NCBI GenBank assembly: GCA_029876055.1
Contig: CM056874.1
Location: forward strand, 8,060,001-8,124,000
DNA: 64,000 bases
Reading direction: 5' to 3'
DNA from: Madurella fahalii
Lineage: Eukaryota; Ascomycota; Sordariomycetes; Sordariales
The position numbers and the translations under genes are program-made. Below are positions 22,327 through 33,280 of the stretch, one piece after another (position 1 is the stretch's first letter; each line of letters starts with the position of its first letter). The notes under the pieces were generated by a model. The model worked only from the letters and a program-made list of their open reading frames with translations. It did no database searches and was not told the DNA's origin.

Positions 22327-25037
22327 TCACAACCTCCAAGAATCATCCACCTCCTCCCCCTGCCCCTCTCCCAACCCAGGCGGCGTCGGCGGCGGCAGAT
22401 TGCCCACCTTCTCGCACACCCAGCAACTGGCATACATATTCACGCGATCGATACACGTCCCGGGCACCCGATCGCCGACTCTGGTGCCGACGAACCCGTG
22501 GCTCTCAAACACCTTGATGTACCACGGCTCGCGCGCGGCGCTCCGCAGCAGCACCCGGCCCCCCACGGCCAGGGCGCGGTTCAGCTTCCGGATCTGGCTC
22601 GCCGCAGCGCCGGCGGCCGGGTCGAACCAGTCCATGCTGTCCATGACGACGGCGGCGGTCAGCGTGCCGGGGCGGAAGCGCGCAATCACCTCGTCAATCT
22701 CGTCGGTGTGGATGCGCAGGCCGTCCAGCGCCCCGGCCCGGCTGAGGGCCGCGTGCGCCTCGGGCGCCAGGTAGTCGGGCGCGCAGCCCCGGGAGAAGCG
22801 GCCCGCCAGGCAGACGTGGTAGTAGGGGTTGTCGGCCGCGATGTGCGTCGTCTCGACGACCGGGTCGAGCGTGTCGACCATGTAGTGCCAGACGGCGTGG
22901 GCGCGGGTGCTCGGGGCCGAGACCGCCCCCGTCTTGACGTTGTGCGCGTGGTTGGCCTCGATCATGGCCAGCTGGTTCTTGGGCACGCCGAGCGCGGTCC
23001 ACAGGAACGTCTCCGAGTTGACGATGACGTTGTTCACCAGCCGGTTGAGCAGGGCCGGGCGGATCTTGGAGTGCCAGATATGGCGCTGCGCCGAGAGTGT
23101 CTCGGCGGAGAGGAGCTCTTTCACGGCGCTGCGGCAGCCAAAGACTTGGGAGATCCACCGGAAGACGCGGATGGCGTGCTTGCTGCCTCCCGTGTCGTAG
23201 AGGCCGCGACCGCGGGGGCTGGTGAAGATGCCGGCGTTGGTGAGCCAGTATTGGAATGCGCGGCTTGACAGGTGGGGCGATAGTTCGGACAGGAGGAGAG
23301 ACCGGAATTCGGGGTGCTTGCCCTCTCCGAAGATCTTCCAAAAATCCTCGTAAGGAAGCGCCGTAAAGCAGGCGACCTTGAGTTCCAGGAGGTGGTTTTG
23401 AGCCGGGTTGAGGTCAATGGCATGGATCCTGGCTGGGCTCTGCATGGCGTAGGAGAGAATGTTGTCCCCCGCGCTCGTGATTGCGAGCACCACATCGTCA
23501 GGGCCAAGTCTCAGCAGGTCTCTGTCGATCCGGGAATCCTCCCACGTAAATGCATAGATGTACTCGTCATTGAACTGGGTGTGTTTCTCTAACTGATCGT
23601 CATAGTAGATTCGCCAATGGTGGTTCTGGTAGAAGAAGGATGGGAGGGGCAAGTTGGCCGAGAGATTTCCAACGGCAGCGTCAAATGCCTTGGACCGGAT
23701 CTCCGGTGCGGTCCCATCCACCGCACGCGTCAGGGCGTTGGCCCGCCTCTGCTCGTTCGCCGGGAGGAGGTAAGGAGACTCTGTCGCCAGCGCATCGATG
23801 CGCTCAACGATCTCATGAGGCAGGCTTGACGAGGAAAATGGCTTCTTGTGACAACCCAGCCAGATATAGTAGGGGATGGAACCCAGCTTATTGTTCCGCA
23901 GGTTCGCCGTGAGGATAGTCCCGAAGCGGTATTCGAGATAGTCCCGGCGAGCGGGCTCGAGAGCAACCCGGTCGAGGTCGAACCATGCGCGCCAAAATGT
24001 CCGTCCGAGATAATTCACGTGACGGCCAACCAAACCGCCGGTATAGTTGCGGAAGCTCACGTCGACCTCGGACTGGACGTAGAAGTCGACAACGCCCATG
24101 ATGCCATTCGGCGAGAGAAGTGACGTCAACGAGTCTATGACAGAGTAGTAATCGGGCTGCACAGCTGTTAGTGGTTGTTTCGGCTCTGAACTCCCCGCTC
24201 ATCTACCCACAATCATCGACAAGCTGTACGACATCGTGATCAGGTCGGCGCCCCCATGTTCGGGACGACGGTGATCGAAATAGCTAGGGGAAGAACGAGT
24301 GGGAGAGGCCCCCTGCCTAGAGAGACCAGTTTCGTAGTCCTCAAGGCGGAACTTCCTCGCATCCTCGCAAACCACCCTGACGTTGGTCCAGCCAAGCCGG
24401 GCGAATCGCTTACGGGCTACCTCGCAGAGCGAGGGCGAAAAGTCGACAAGGTATACGCTGGAGAAAAACTCGGGGACGTCGACAAACTGGGACATGGCTT
24501 CAATGTTCCATCCCGTCCCTCCGCCAACCTGATGAATAGTTAGGCGCGCACATCAGATTTCCCAAGTAGGTAGGAAGCCCACGTCGACCCAGATACGCCT
24601 TTTCCTGGAGGCGCCATCTTCCTTCTCGGCCTTGGAGTGGAGCTGCGCTGCGGCGAGCGCTAGCATGTCCTCGCGGCCTTTGAGAAGCGTCTTCCTCGTC
24701 ACATCGTACTACCGGCGCCGTCAGCTCGATTTCCGCTGCTCAAAGGTAGGGTTGGTTGGAGAGCACATACCACGCCAGCCTGGCCAGCATAAAACGATTC
24801 GAGGGCGCCCTGCTGGGTGCCATTGGCGCCACCGGAGTGCGGCTTTAGAAAGCACGAGTAGCAGAAGAGCAGGAGCGACTTCACGAGGCTCGGATCCTCG
24901 TCACTGCCATTCTGCGATGGCTTGTTTGAGAGTTGGTAGAGGCCGATGGAAAAGAATACCACACCGGCAATGCCAGCGAAAAAGATCTTGGGGCTGATGC
25001 CGTCAGGGGGCGTAATGCTACCACCAAGAGAATCCAT
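22327..25037 (-). CDS. BTA1: Betaine lipid (DGTS) synthase, BtaB-BtaA fusion
   Basis: Four exons on the minus strand: 24771-25037, 24583-24708, 24211-24528 and 22327-24156; 846 aa. Introns are 62, 54, 54 and the second uses a weak GTGGGC donor. A hydrophobic segment near residues 17-37 suggests an endoplasmic reticulum anchor. The N-terminal half is a SAM-dependent methyltransferase of BtaB type with motif I VDVGGGTGWNIEAM. The C-terminal half is a DUF3419/BtaA domain that transfers the aminocarboxypropyl group of SAM to diacylglycerol (ITSAGDNILSYAM, LNPAQNHLLELK). Together they make diacylglyceryl-trimethylhomoserine, the phosphorus-free lipid that replaces phosphatidylcholine in phosphate-starved fungi. 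The BtaB-then-BtaA order is the fungal one, reversed from green algae. By eye I see no CACGTG in the 1.46-kb upstream spacer. Confidence 0.94.
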
Positions 25038-26494
25038 GATATTCTCTCATAATGTGATCGAGAGAAAAGCGTCGAAATACAGTCCCTGGCTACGTCAGAC
25101 GGACGACAGCGAACTGAGCAGAGGAGACGAGCAAGCGAGCTACGAGGGATGACAACAGGGGGGCTGCCTTATATAACTGTGTAGCTGTCCGATGAGCGCA
25201 ACAGAGTCTCGCTGCCGGTGCCTGTGCCGGTGCCGGTGCCGCCACAGAGCCCATAGCCCTCCTACATCCGATCATATGGCCTATGACCGCTACGTGCAGA
25301 CCCCCATCGATCAGCGACTGATGTACATTGTAAACTGTGACCCCACAATACATGGGGGTAAGAAGTAGACTATGTGGTGGTTTCGGACCAATCACTTGCC
25401 CACATGGGTTGGTGTGATTGAGGGATCGCAGATTGCAGGTCAAGAGCGAGCCGTGGATACATTGATCGGATGCGGTCAAGTAAACATGGTTAGCCGTGGG
25501 ACCCTGAGCCGCTGTTGCTTGTACCGCGGCCCCGGTCGCTGATGTGGCCTTCTTCAACCCCAGTTTTGGACGCCCATGCAGGGATCCGGTAGATGGCGGC
25601 GTTATTGTGGCCAAGTATGTATCCCACGCCGGTTTATCAACGAGCGGCGGATCCAGACGACTGCTGTGCGACGCGATCTCTCGAAGAGCGGTTCCGACAA
25701 GCCGAGAAAGACCCTGGCGGTCGAGTGCAGCAGTTTGATGCGTCCGTTGCCCCTCCTTGCAGATATGGTGGGGTTGCTCTTGGAAGCCAATCGGGGAAAT
25801 GCATACGGCCACGGGAAGGGTCCAGCATCGTCATAAGGTCTGTCGTCCCTTGGGACATGGTTGACAAGGATTCCACACCCTATTTTCGGTGAGCATGCGG
25901 CAGCGGAACGTGAAATATTACAGTCTTCCGCGTTGACAGGTCGGGGTTCTGTTGGATCATCAAGCCAGACAACGGCTCTGAAAAGCTGCTCTGTGGGTAT
26001 GACTGCGGTTTGAGAGAAATGGACGCATGAAGGGGGACAACGCAATTATAGGTAGCCCAAGCAGCCCGGGAAATGGGCCACTCTTGACCCGCCTTCTGGC
26101 GCCCCTTCTTCACCTCATTTTGTGTGGTAAGGATCTGGTTGGTCGATGAATTGAGAAGCAGCGAGTTTCCAGCGGGACGGGATTCCCGTTGCACCAGCGG
26201 CCCGCAGAGGCCGACCCTGCTGACTCAGCAAAGACACCCAAGCAACGTGAACGGTTTCACAGCCGGACCTGGGGTCGCCGAGAACAGACAGGGATATAGC
26301 GCCTCCCGCGCGAAGCCCATCATTGGATGTGACGTGCATGTGCTCAGAGCCTCCGGCAACGACAAAGCTGCGACGGAAAGTTTGGGGCGGCACGGCGCGC
26401 CAGGTCCTCTAGCTCTCTTCGCATGCCGAAACCGTGTTGGGAATAGGGCCATTACTGCGACGCACGACACGACGACGACATAGGGTCCACTACG
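25038..26494. other. Divergent spacer, BTA1 and ADA3
   Basis: This 1.46-kb head-to-head spacer must hold both promoters. A TGCCGG-type hexamer repeat occurs at about 25212-25241. A 240-codon open frame on the minus strand lacks an ATG start and conserved features and is treated as chance. Confidence 0.5.
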
Positions 26495-28807
26495 ATGGCT
26501 CCGTCATCGAGTCAGAAGGGGACGGGCAAGAAAGGAGGTGCCGGCACCATTCGCCAGCAATCGCAGCAGCAGCAACAGCGCAGCCGCAACACCACCCCTG
26601 GTGCGTCGCCCGCTGTCGCTAGCCTGCCCCCGATTGAAACCGTCGAGACCGAGACTATCGACTTGCGTTTCGACGTCTTTCGCAATCTGACCTTTGAGGA
26701 CCTGGTCGATCCTGCCGCCGCCAACGCGCTGTCACCCGACTCCAGAGGCCTCGACGGCGTCCTGTCCAGACTGCAGCGATTGAGTGAAATAGTCGACAAG
26801 CGAGGCACTAATTGCGACCGCGGAATGAGGCTCCTCGCCCAGACCCGGCGCCAACGCCTGGACGAGCAGGCGATTGAGCGGGGACGGGAAGAGGAGCGGA
26901 GGCAGCGGGAGGCCGAGGACGAGGAGCGCGAGCGGAAAGCGAACAAGAAGAAACGGAAGGGCGCAGATAGCCTGGCGCCTCAGGGTGGTAACATAGGTCA
27001 GTCATCTCATGTTTGGCCGGCCTGCTCTTTGCAAAACCGCGTGACGGAGGGTGCCCCATGCGAATTTCCTCGCTCACGAAAATTCTATCCACCAACCTTT
27101 CGCGTACCCTTTCCTATCACCGGAGTTGGACACTTGCCGTAGCTCTTTCACTGACTTCGCCAACTAGAGCGATCGTCTCCCCTGCGCGACTCGACCGGAA
27201 AATCTAGAAAATTGTCTCGCGACAACGATTCGGCAAGCTCATCACTTTCGCCGGTTGCGCCACGGACGCCAAGCAATATGGATGTCGACGACAAGGCGAA
27301 GGCAGAAGCCAACGACGATGACTCCAGCTCGTCCGACGAAGGCCGCCCGCCTCCTCCTGCCCGACCGCAAGCCAACACTTTCGGCGACGACCCCTCTACA
27401 TTCCCGGACCCGACCGTTTACGAGATCCGGCCAGTACTACCAGGCATGACGGAAGAGGAGATAAAAGAAATCTACTCTGTCGCGAGTTACCCGAAGAGCG
27501 ACCTGGCAGATCTCATTGCTGGCGACCCTCCCGACAAAGACTTTAGTAGTGCCAAGCCCAGCAACCAAATTAACTTCACCACCTTCAGCACCTACATCGA
27601 GCCCTACTTCCGGCCGTTCACCGAAGAAGACCTCGCCTTTCTTCGAGAGCGAGGCGACCGCGTAACCCCGTTCGTCATGCCAAAGCGCGGCAAGAAGCAC
27701 TACACGGAGATATGGGCCGAGGAAGATGGCAGCATGGCGATCGATTCTTCCCCGCCTGGTGGACGGGATAGGCTCCCGCCCAACCAGGCGCGCGGCAGCA
27801 TCGAGAACATGGACGACGAAGTAGCCGAGACGGACAAACTCTCGGTGGGCCCCCTCCTCTCGCGCCTCCTCCAAGCGATGCGGCCCGAGCACCGCGCCCA
27901 ACTAGCCGATGACAAACCGGGTACGGCCAACGGCGTCAACGGCGAAGGCGACAGCGCGAACGGCATCGCCACCTTTGACTTCTCCTTCGGCGACGGCCCA
28001 TCATCCAACGGCCAAGCCAACGGCTCCAACGGCATCAACGGCGGCTCCTCGCAAGCGCTCAACGGCAGCAGCACCAACCCGGACCAGCCAACAAGCCAGT
28101 CCCAAACCCTGCCCGCAGCCACGTGCATGCCCGAGTCCAACACGGAAGCCTGGAAAAAGGCCACGCACCCCAAACTAGACTACTCGCAAGTCGACGAGCG
28201 CATCAAGCAGGAACTCCGCCACATCGGCTTCCTGCCGCTGCTCCCGCACGACCCGGCCAACCCGTCGGCGCCTCCGCAGCCCGACCCGTCCGCCACGGCC
28301 GACTACGACGGGCACTACGATGACGAGGTCGCCGCCCGCCTGCGCCTCCTCCAGTCGCGCCTGCGCGAACAGGCCCTCCTCAACGGCGCCCGCAAGGCCC
28401 GGCTGACCGAGCTTGTCAAGGAGCGGATGGCGTACCAGGAGTACCAGACCATCCTTGAGGACCTGGACAGCCAGGTGCAGGCGGCCTACCTCAAGCGGAC
28501 GCGGACCATGGGCAAGAAACCAAAGAAGGCCCGCCCGGGCCAGGCGGTGCCCGTGTCCGGGGCCGCGGGCGCCGCGGCGGGCGCCGCCGCCGGCATGGCG
28601 CGCCCCGGCATCGGCGACCTCACCAAGACGCTCATGGAGCGCAGGCGGCGGTGGATCGACAGCATCGGGACCGTGTTTGACGACGAGGGCCTCGCCAGGG
28701 TGCCGCGCGCCAGCGACGAGGGGAGCACCATCTTCAAACCCGGCGAGATGGCTGAGCTGCTGAAGAAGGAGAAGGAGGCGTGGGATGAGGAAGTTGAGGA
28801 GGAGTAA
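26495..28807 (+). CDS. NGG1: Ada3/Ngg1, SAGA histone acetyltransferase adaptor
   Basis: Two exons, 26495-26996 and 27168-28807; 713 aa. The 171-nt intron joins NI to ERSSPLRD and contains in-frame stops. The C-terminal Ada3 domain is clear: YDGHYDDEVAARLRLLQSRL followed by LREQALLNGARKARL, MAYQEYQTILEDLDSQV and the final helix near ALMERRRRWIDSIG-type sequence. Ada3 links Gcn5 and Ada2 in the SAGA/ADA coactivator and supports nucleosomal histone acetylation. The N-terminal third contains a Gln-rich patch, a Glu/Arg-rich predicted coiled coil near residues 125-160, then Ser/Asp-rich linkers. A Gly/Asn/Ser-rich low-complexity segment around residues 400-460 separates the two conserved parts. 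It is divergent from BTA1. Confidence 0.9.
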
Positions 28808-29553
28808 GTAAAAGGGAAGGTTCTTGTAGGGCTGGTGTTTCGGGTTTGGGGGGATTTGGGTGTTCTCACGGGTTTTCTTGTGAATTGGCTTACTGGCTGG
28901 CTGGCTGGCTTGCTTGTATGATGGGAGACTAACCGGATGGGCTTTGCTTTATTGGCGTTTTAACGGGGGAAGATACTTGGCCAAGCCGGAGAGGCATGTT
29001 TTCAAACATGGAATTTCTGATGACGAATACGGCGTTATATTTCTTGTCAGTTTGGAATAGCCACTACAGTACTCCTCACACGGGTAGCTTAGCAGGTAGT
29101 GGTGGTTACCAAGCGTTCTTGCTGCAGCCCGAGTAGCAGCTAACGTGCAAACTTAGCGCAGCGGAATTACTTCCTCGGCGAGTTATCAGGAGATAGCCAA
29201 CCGCATTTGAAAATCTGACAGTGACCGTTGCATAGATGCTAAGATGAACCGTCTACTTTGTTTCATGCTAGACCTTTAAGAGATATCATGTTCCGTTGCC
29301 TCAGTATACATGTCCGAGTTTCGATAGCATTAAAGAATACGGTTAAGCGTTAGTCGTGATGTGCTAGTATATAACCGAGATCAAGAAAGGTAAAAAGATC
29401 AACAACAAAAGGGTATCATGTAATCCGGCCCGTTGCCCGTCCTGCCCAGAACCGAGTATGGTAAACGCAGTCGGAAACCTGCCAAACGCGCCTACTTCAG
29501 TTAAAGCCCCGGAAACACTCGGTTGCGCATCCGCTTCCCTATAGAATCGTCAG
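28808..29553. other. Convergent 3' spacer, ADA3 and RING gene
   Basis: This should contain both 3' UTRs. A short CTGG tandem run lies at about 28893-28910 and TACAGTAC at 29065-29072. A tRNA-like box near 29085 has no matching B box. Confidence 0.5.
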
Positions 29554-31650
29554 TCAAAATGTCTCCTTTCCACCGTCTTGGATCGACATACAGAGCGGCA
29601 AACCCTCCTCCCCGTCGTCTAGGCTTGGGCCGGCTAACTCGCGCATACGTTCTCGTGCTAGCGCTGTAGGAGCCGCCCCAGCAGTTGCGTCCGGTGCTTG
29701 GATGTTAGGCGGCAACTGTGGCTGTATTTGCTGTCGTTCACTCTTTGTCGGTCTCGGCTCCATGCTCCGGAGCTCTGTTGAGGTTGACGATGGTGCCTTT
29801 CGATTGCTATCGGCACTGAAGATTCTGTCCTTGATGCCTCGCAACCAACCTGGTTTCGGTTCGTCTTGACTAGCAAAGTCTTGGACCACTATGCGTCCCC
29901 GTAACCGTCGAACGGCGCGCTCCCGGCGCACCATGGTGTTGGTAACCCTGGGGCAATAGCCCCTTGGGAGCATGCTGGCTTTGCATAGAGGGCAGAGGCT
30001 ACTGACCTCGCTTAGGAACTCATCGATGCACTCGGGGTGAAAGATGTGACCGCAAGGCAGTTCCCGAATGATTGTTGACCGGTTCTCGTACGGCTGGAGA
30101 CAGATCTCGCATGCCGGCTGATACTCTGTTGCAACCGTAATAGTAGATGGCGCGACTGAGCCACGCCCTCCGTGCTCGGGAAACGTTCCGGGGCGCGAAA
30201 GCCGGCTAGCAGCCACGCTCGCTGCTTGATCCCGACCGTGTCTTCTGTCCCCAGACCTAGTGGGTTTTGCCGACCGTGGTGATAGGGGTGAACTGCTGAT
30301 ATCAGGTTCGTAATGGTAGGTGAACAGAGGAAACTTTTGGATGTGCCCGATCGGAACTGTTAGTTTTTTGATGCCCATGGCTTCCAAGTTGACTTCTCCG
30401 GAACAGACCCGGCGCCTCAGCTGGGCACGCCGCCGGGCCTGAACGAAATGCATGAGAAACGATGCAGTGGTGACAACACCGAGAAGCACACCGACGACGA
30501 TGAGAAAGTAGACCCAGGTGCCAATAGCTACGGGCGGTGTGCTTACGACGAGTTCGGACCAAACTCGAAGGTAATCCTCGGGGTCGCTCCTGAAGCGGTT
30601 GGCTATGCTAGGCCCGAACGGCGCTTCGGTCAAGTTGCCCGAGTACAAACTCGACTGCTGCATCATGATCTGACCGACCAAGCCGGGCACGGCGAAGATG
30701 GGCCAGTTGCTCTGCGACATCCAATCGGCGTTGCCATGGATGTGCCATGTGGGCGAATCGGCCGCGGGCGGCGCGTCGGATGAATTTCCCGGGGTGTAGA
30801 AGAGCATCGCCCGCACGGGAGCTGAACGGGCGGAGGCTAAGTATGCCTCGGAGCAGCGGGCATTCACCCACGGCGCAAGGGCGATCAAGTGGAAATTGGT
30901 CGGCGGTAGGTTTCTGCGGCGGGCGGCGGTGAAAGGCACGTACGGTGCGGTCTCATCCACGCATGGGTCGAGCCATGGGAGGTCGGGGACGTAGAGGAGA
31001 CCCTGAATCACGCCGTCTGCGGTGCCGGAATATCTCGTAGACAGGACGGTAGTGTTTCCGGTAAATCGGACCGAATATGTCATGGCGCTCTGTTTCCGTC
31101 GTTAGATGGGATCGTCTGATGCACGGGGTGCAGCGGCATACCGATGAAGCCGTGATGTTTCTAATAACGGTACTCGAGATGGTGCCCACTCCCGTCCAAG
31201 ACGGGTTGCTGAATAGAAGACTGCCGTGCCGTCAGTCAGGCTCTGTCCAGAACGAAGCGGCACTCGTAGGACGGGACTAGAAATTAAGCCGTCCTAAGTT
31301 GGACCAAGAGGCATGCCGTTCCCTGGGAGGCCCGAGGGGCCCATCGTGGCGGGTCTGGGACAAGGCGGCGGGAGACACAAGGTGACGACGGCGAGTCACT
31401 GGGCTTGGTGAGGCTCGGGACGCCCGAGTAGAGATGGCAAAGAAGAAGCATGAAGAGAAAAGAGACATACATGACATTGCGGATCTCATCTAGGGCTGTG
31501 AGACGTCAGCGGCCAGGCACTTGAACAGTCTACCCCGGGCTTGGCAGAAAGCTTGGCTAGCCAAGATGCGATACCATCGAGGCTTGGGACCATCGCCAAG
31601 ATCGCACTCGATGGGTTCGACGGGAGGCGCAAAAACTCACACATTGACAT
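29554..31650 (-). CDS. Membrane RING-H2 ubiquitin ligase
   Basis: Proposed exons on the minus strand: 31641-31650 (10 nt), 31471-31495 (25 nt), 31142-31220 and 29554-31089; 549 aa. Phases agree and the donors are GTGAGT, GTATGT and GTATGC; together they give the N terminus MSMSLDEIRNVILLFSNPSW. The lumenal-side region has several N-glycosylation sequons (RNITAS, GNTTVL, GNLTEA). One transmembrane helix lies near residues 225-253. The C-terminal RING-H2 finger reads CEICLQPY, then LPCGHIFHPECIDEFL and CPLCKA, a complete C3H2C3 set. Such single-pass RING proteins act as E3 ligases on Golgi, endosome or vacuole membranes; the substrate is unknown. The main body is secure, but the two tiny first exons and the 250-nt intron 2 are less certain. 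Confidence 0.82.
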
Positions 31651-31755
31651 TGTCGGACATGTCGAACGGGTTTAGGAGGTACCCTCCGACACGGTGACTG
31701 CGGGCATCCGCTTGGACGGGGGAGTGGGGAGGCGAGGATTTTCTTCTCTCTCTCG

Positions 31756-31775
31756 TTTTTTTTTTTTTTTTTTTT
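31756..31775. repeat. Poly(T) tract
   Basis: Twenty consecutive T about 110 bp upstream of the RING gene start, on the plus strand. It reads as poly(A) on the coding strand. Confidence 0.85.
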
Positions 31776-32640
31776 GGTTTCTTTTCAGTCTTTTTTTTTC
31801 CTTTCCGGAACTGTCGCGAGCTTTGACCGGGTGTCGACCGCACGGTGCAGCAGAATTGGGCAGAGGAACGCGCAGAGCCAAGCGGCAGATGCGGGACAGG
31901 GCCGCTTTTGAGCGCCAAGATGTCTTCCGCGCCCGTGGTTCTTTTCCTGCAAGAAGCGACTAGCGCAGCTGGCCCCCTCTGCAAGATTCAGGGTAGGACC
32001 TGGACCGCCGCTTCCGGGACGATGGTGTGGCCCCCCTGACCAAGCGACAGCGCAGCACGAGGACGCACCGTGTCAGGAAGTTGGGGGACGGCTAGGTTGG
32101 GTAGGCCAGGAGTCACGACGAGATTCTAGAGTGCTCAATCAGGTATGGTAAGTCATGAATGAGTACGGGCGCAGGCCAGTGCGGAAGAGATGTTTGGAAC
32201 GACTGGAAATCATTGGAGTCCCGTCCTATTCTTGGGTCAAAACTGCAGAGGCGAGCTAACAGGTGCATCCGGGTTAGCGCAAGGGGGGTGATATCGGAAA
32301 AAGCAGCGATCCCGATTCGGGGACCACTCTCCTGACCACTTTACCGAGGTGGCATGGCCAGGTTCCAGGTTTCGTTTCCGATTTCTGCCCAACTGCAGAG
32401 CTCCAGGACCGGGTCGTTTGTCATCCTTTCTAGTGAATGGGTCGACGCCGGTAGCCTCCTCACTTGCCAGTCATACGAGAACGTTGCTGGCTCTGCAATC
32501 GGTTTCTGTGACCAAACCTGACCCTCAATGCTACAGCTGCCTGCCCGGACACCCACCAATGAGAAAGGGGGCGCATCCCTTAATTACACCAAAAAAGTAC
32601 GTGCTTCAGGTTGCCGGTACGGCGACAGACCTGGTCGTAT

Positions 32641-32733
32641 TCTTTGTCCCTTCTGCTCTCTTTTATTCATTCTTCCTTTCTTTATTTTTTTTTTCTTTTT
32701 TTTTTTTTCGTTTTTTCTTCTTATCACCACAAC
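32641..32733. repeat. Pyrimidine-rich tract
   Basis: Almost uninterrupted T/C over about 90 nt, with long T runs, on the coding strand of the DUF726 gene and about 550 bp before its ATG. CT-rich stretches are common in fungal promoters; a role here is inferred. Confidence 0.7.
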
Positions 32734-33280
32734 AGAGACATAATAACGGGATGTCGTTCTCTCTTTACTCTCCATAAGCAGTTATCCCGTGCTGGAAGTC
32801 TAGTCACGGTATTTTACATCCTGTTACTCTGGCTGGACTTAGGACACCTGCAAGATATGTATTGAAAACCCTAGCTAATTAAGGTGCAGTACTCCCACAC
32901 TTCGCCATGCGGCTGCGGGGTCCCAAGGCAGAACTCTCAAGGCAAACTGAGCCTTGATGACGGTCAATCAACCTCAAATTGCATCCTCACAAAGTATTTC
33001 GTATCGAACCCATGTTCAATAGACCGATGAGGCACTGCAAGTAGCATCCTGTTGGCTCTGGCCAATGTGACTATTGCTTTCAAAAGCTCTTGGCGCCCAA
33101 TCCATCCTTGTCATACATCCATCGCATGTTCCTCGTATTGTGCTAAGGCCGGGGGATCTCACAGCCTTTCGTTTCTGTACGAAACCATCTCTTGATCAGG
33201 AACGACAAAAGAGGAAACATTTCTGTGGCCTCCCCAACATAAGCACCGCAAGCTCCGCGGACGCGCACGCACAAGGCACC

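Larger units (their letters stand above)
31651..33280. other. Divergent spacer, RING gene and DUF726 gene
   Basis: This 1.6-kb head-to-head spacer holds a run of 20 T at 31756-31775, a second T run at about 31791-31799, and a pyrimidine-rich tract at about 32641-32733. I see no gene. Confidence 0.55.

Noticed and set aside
22498..23268. 256-codon plus-strand frame antisense to BTA1
   Set aside because: A shadow of the strongly conserved BtaA domain on the other strand.
25090..25812. 240-codon minus-strand frame upstream of BTA1
   Set aside because: Opens with GTG rather than ATG, has no domain, and probably lies in promoter or 5' UTR.
29080..29160. tRNA A-box-like GGTAGCTTAGCAGG
   Set aside because: No B box or cloverleaf within 90 nt.
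31277..31489. Signal-peptide-like frames inside intron 2 of the RING gene as its true N terminus
   Set aside because: No donor in the correct phase joins them to the next exon; kept only as a possible alternative transcript.
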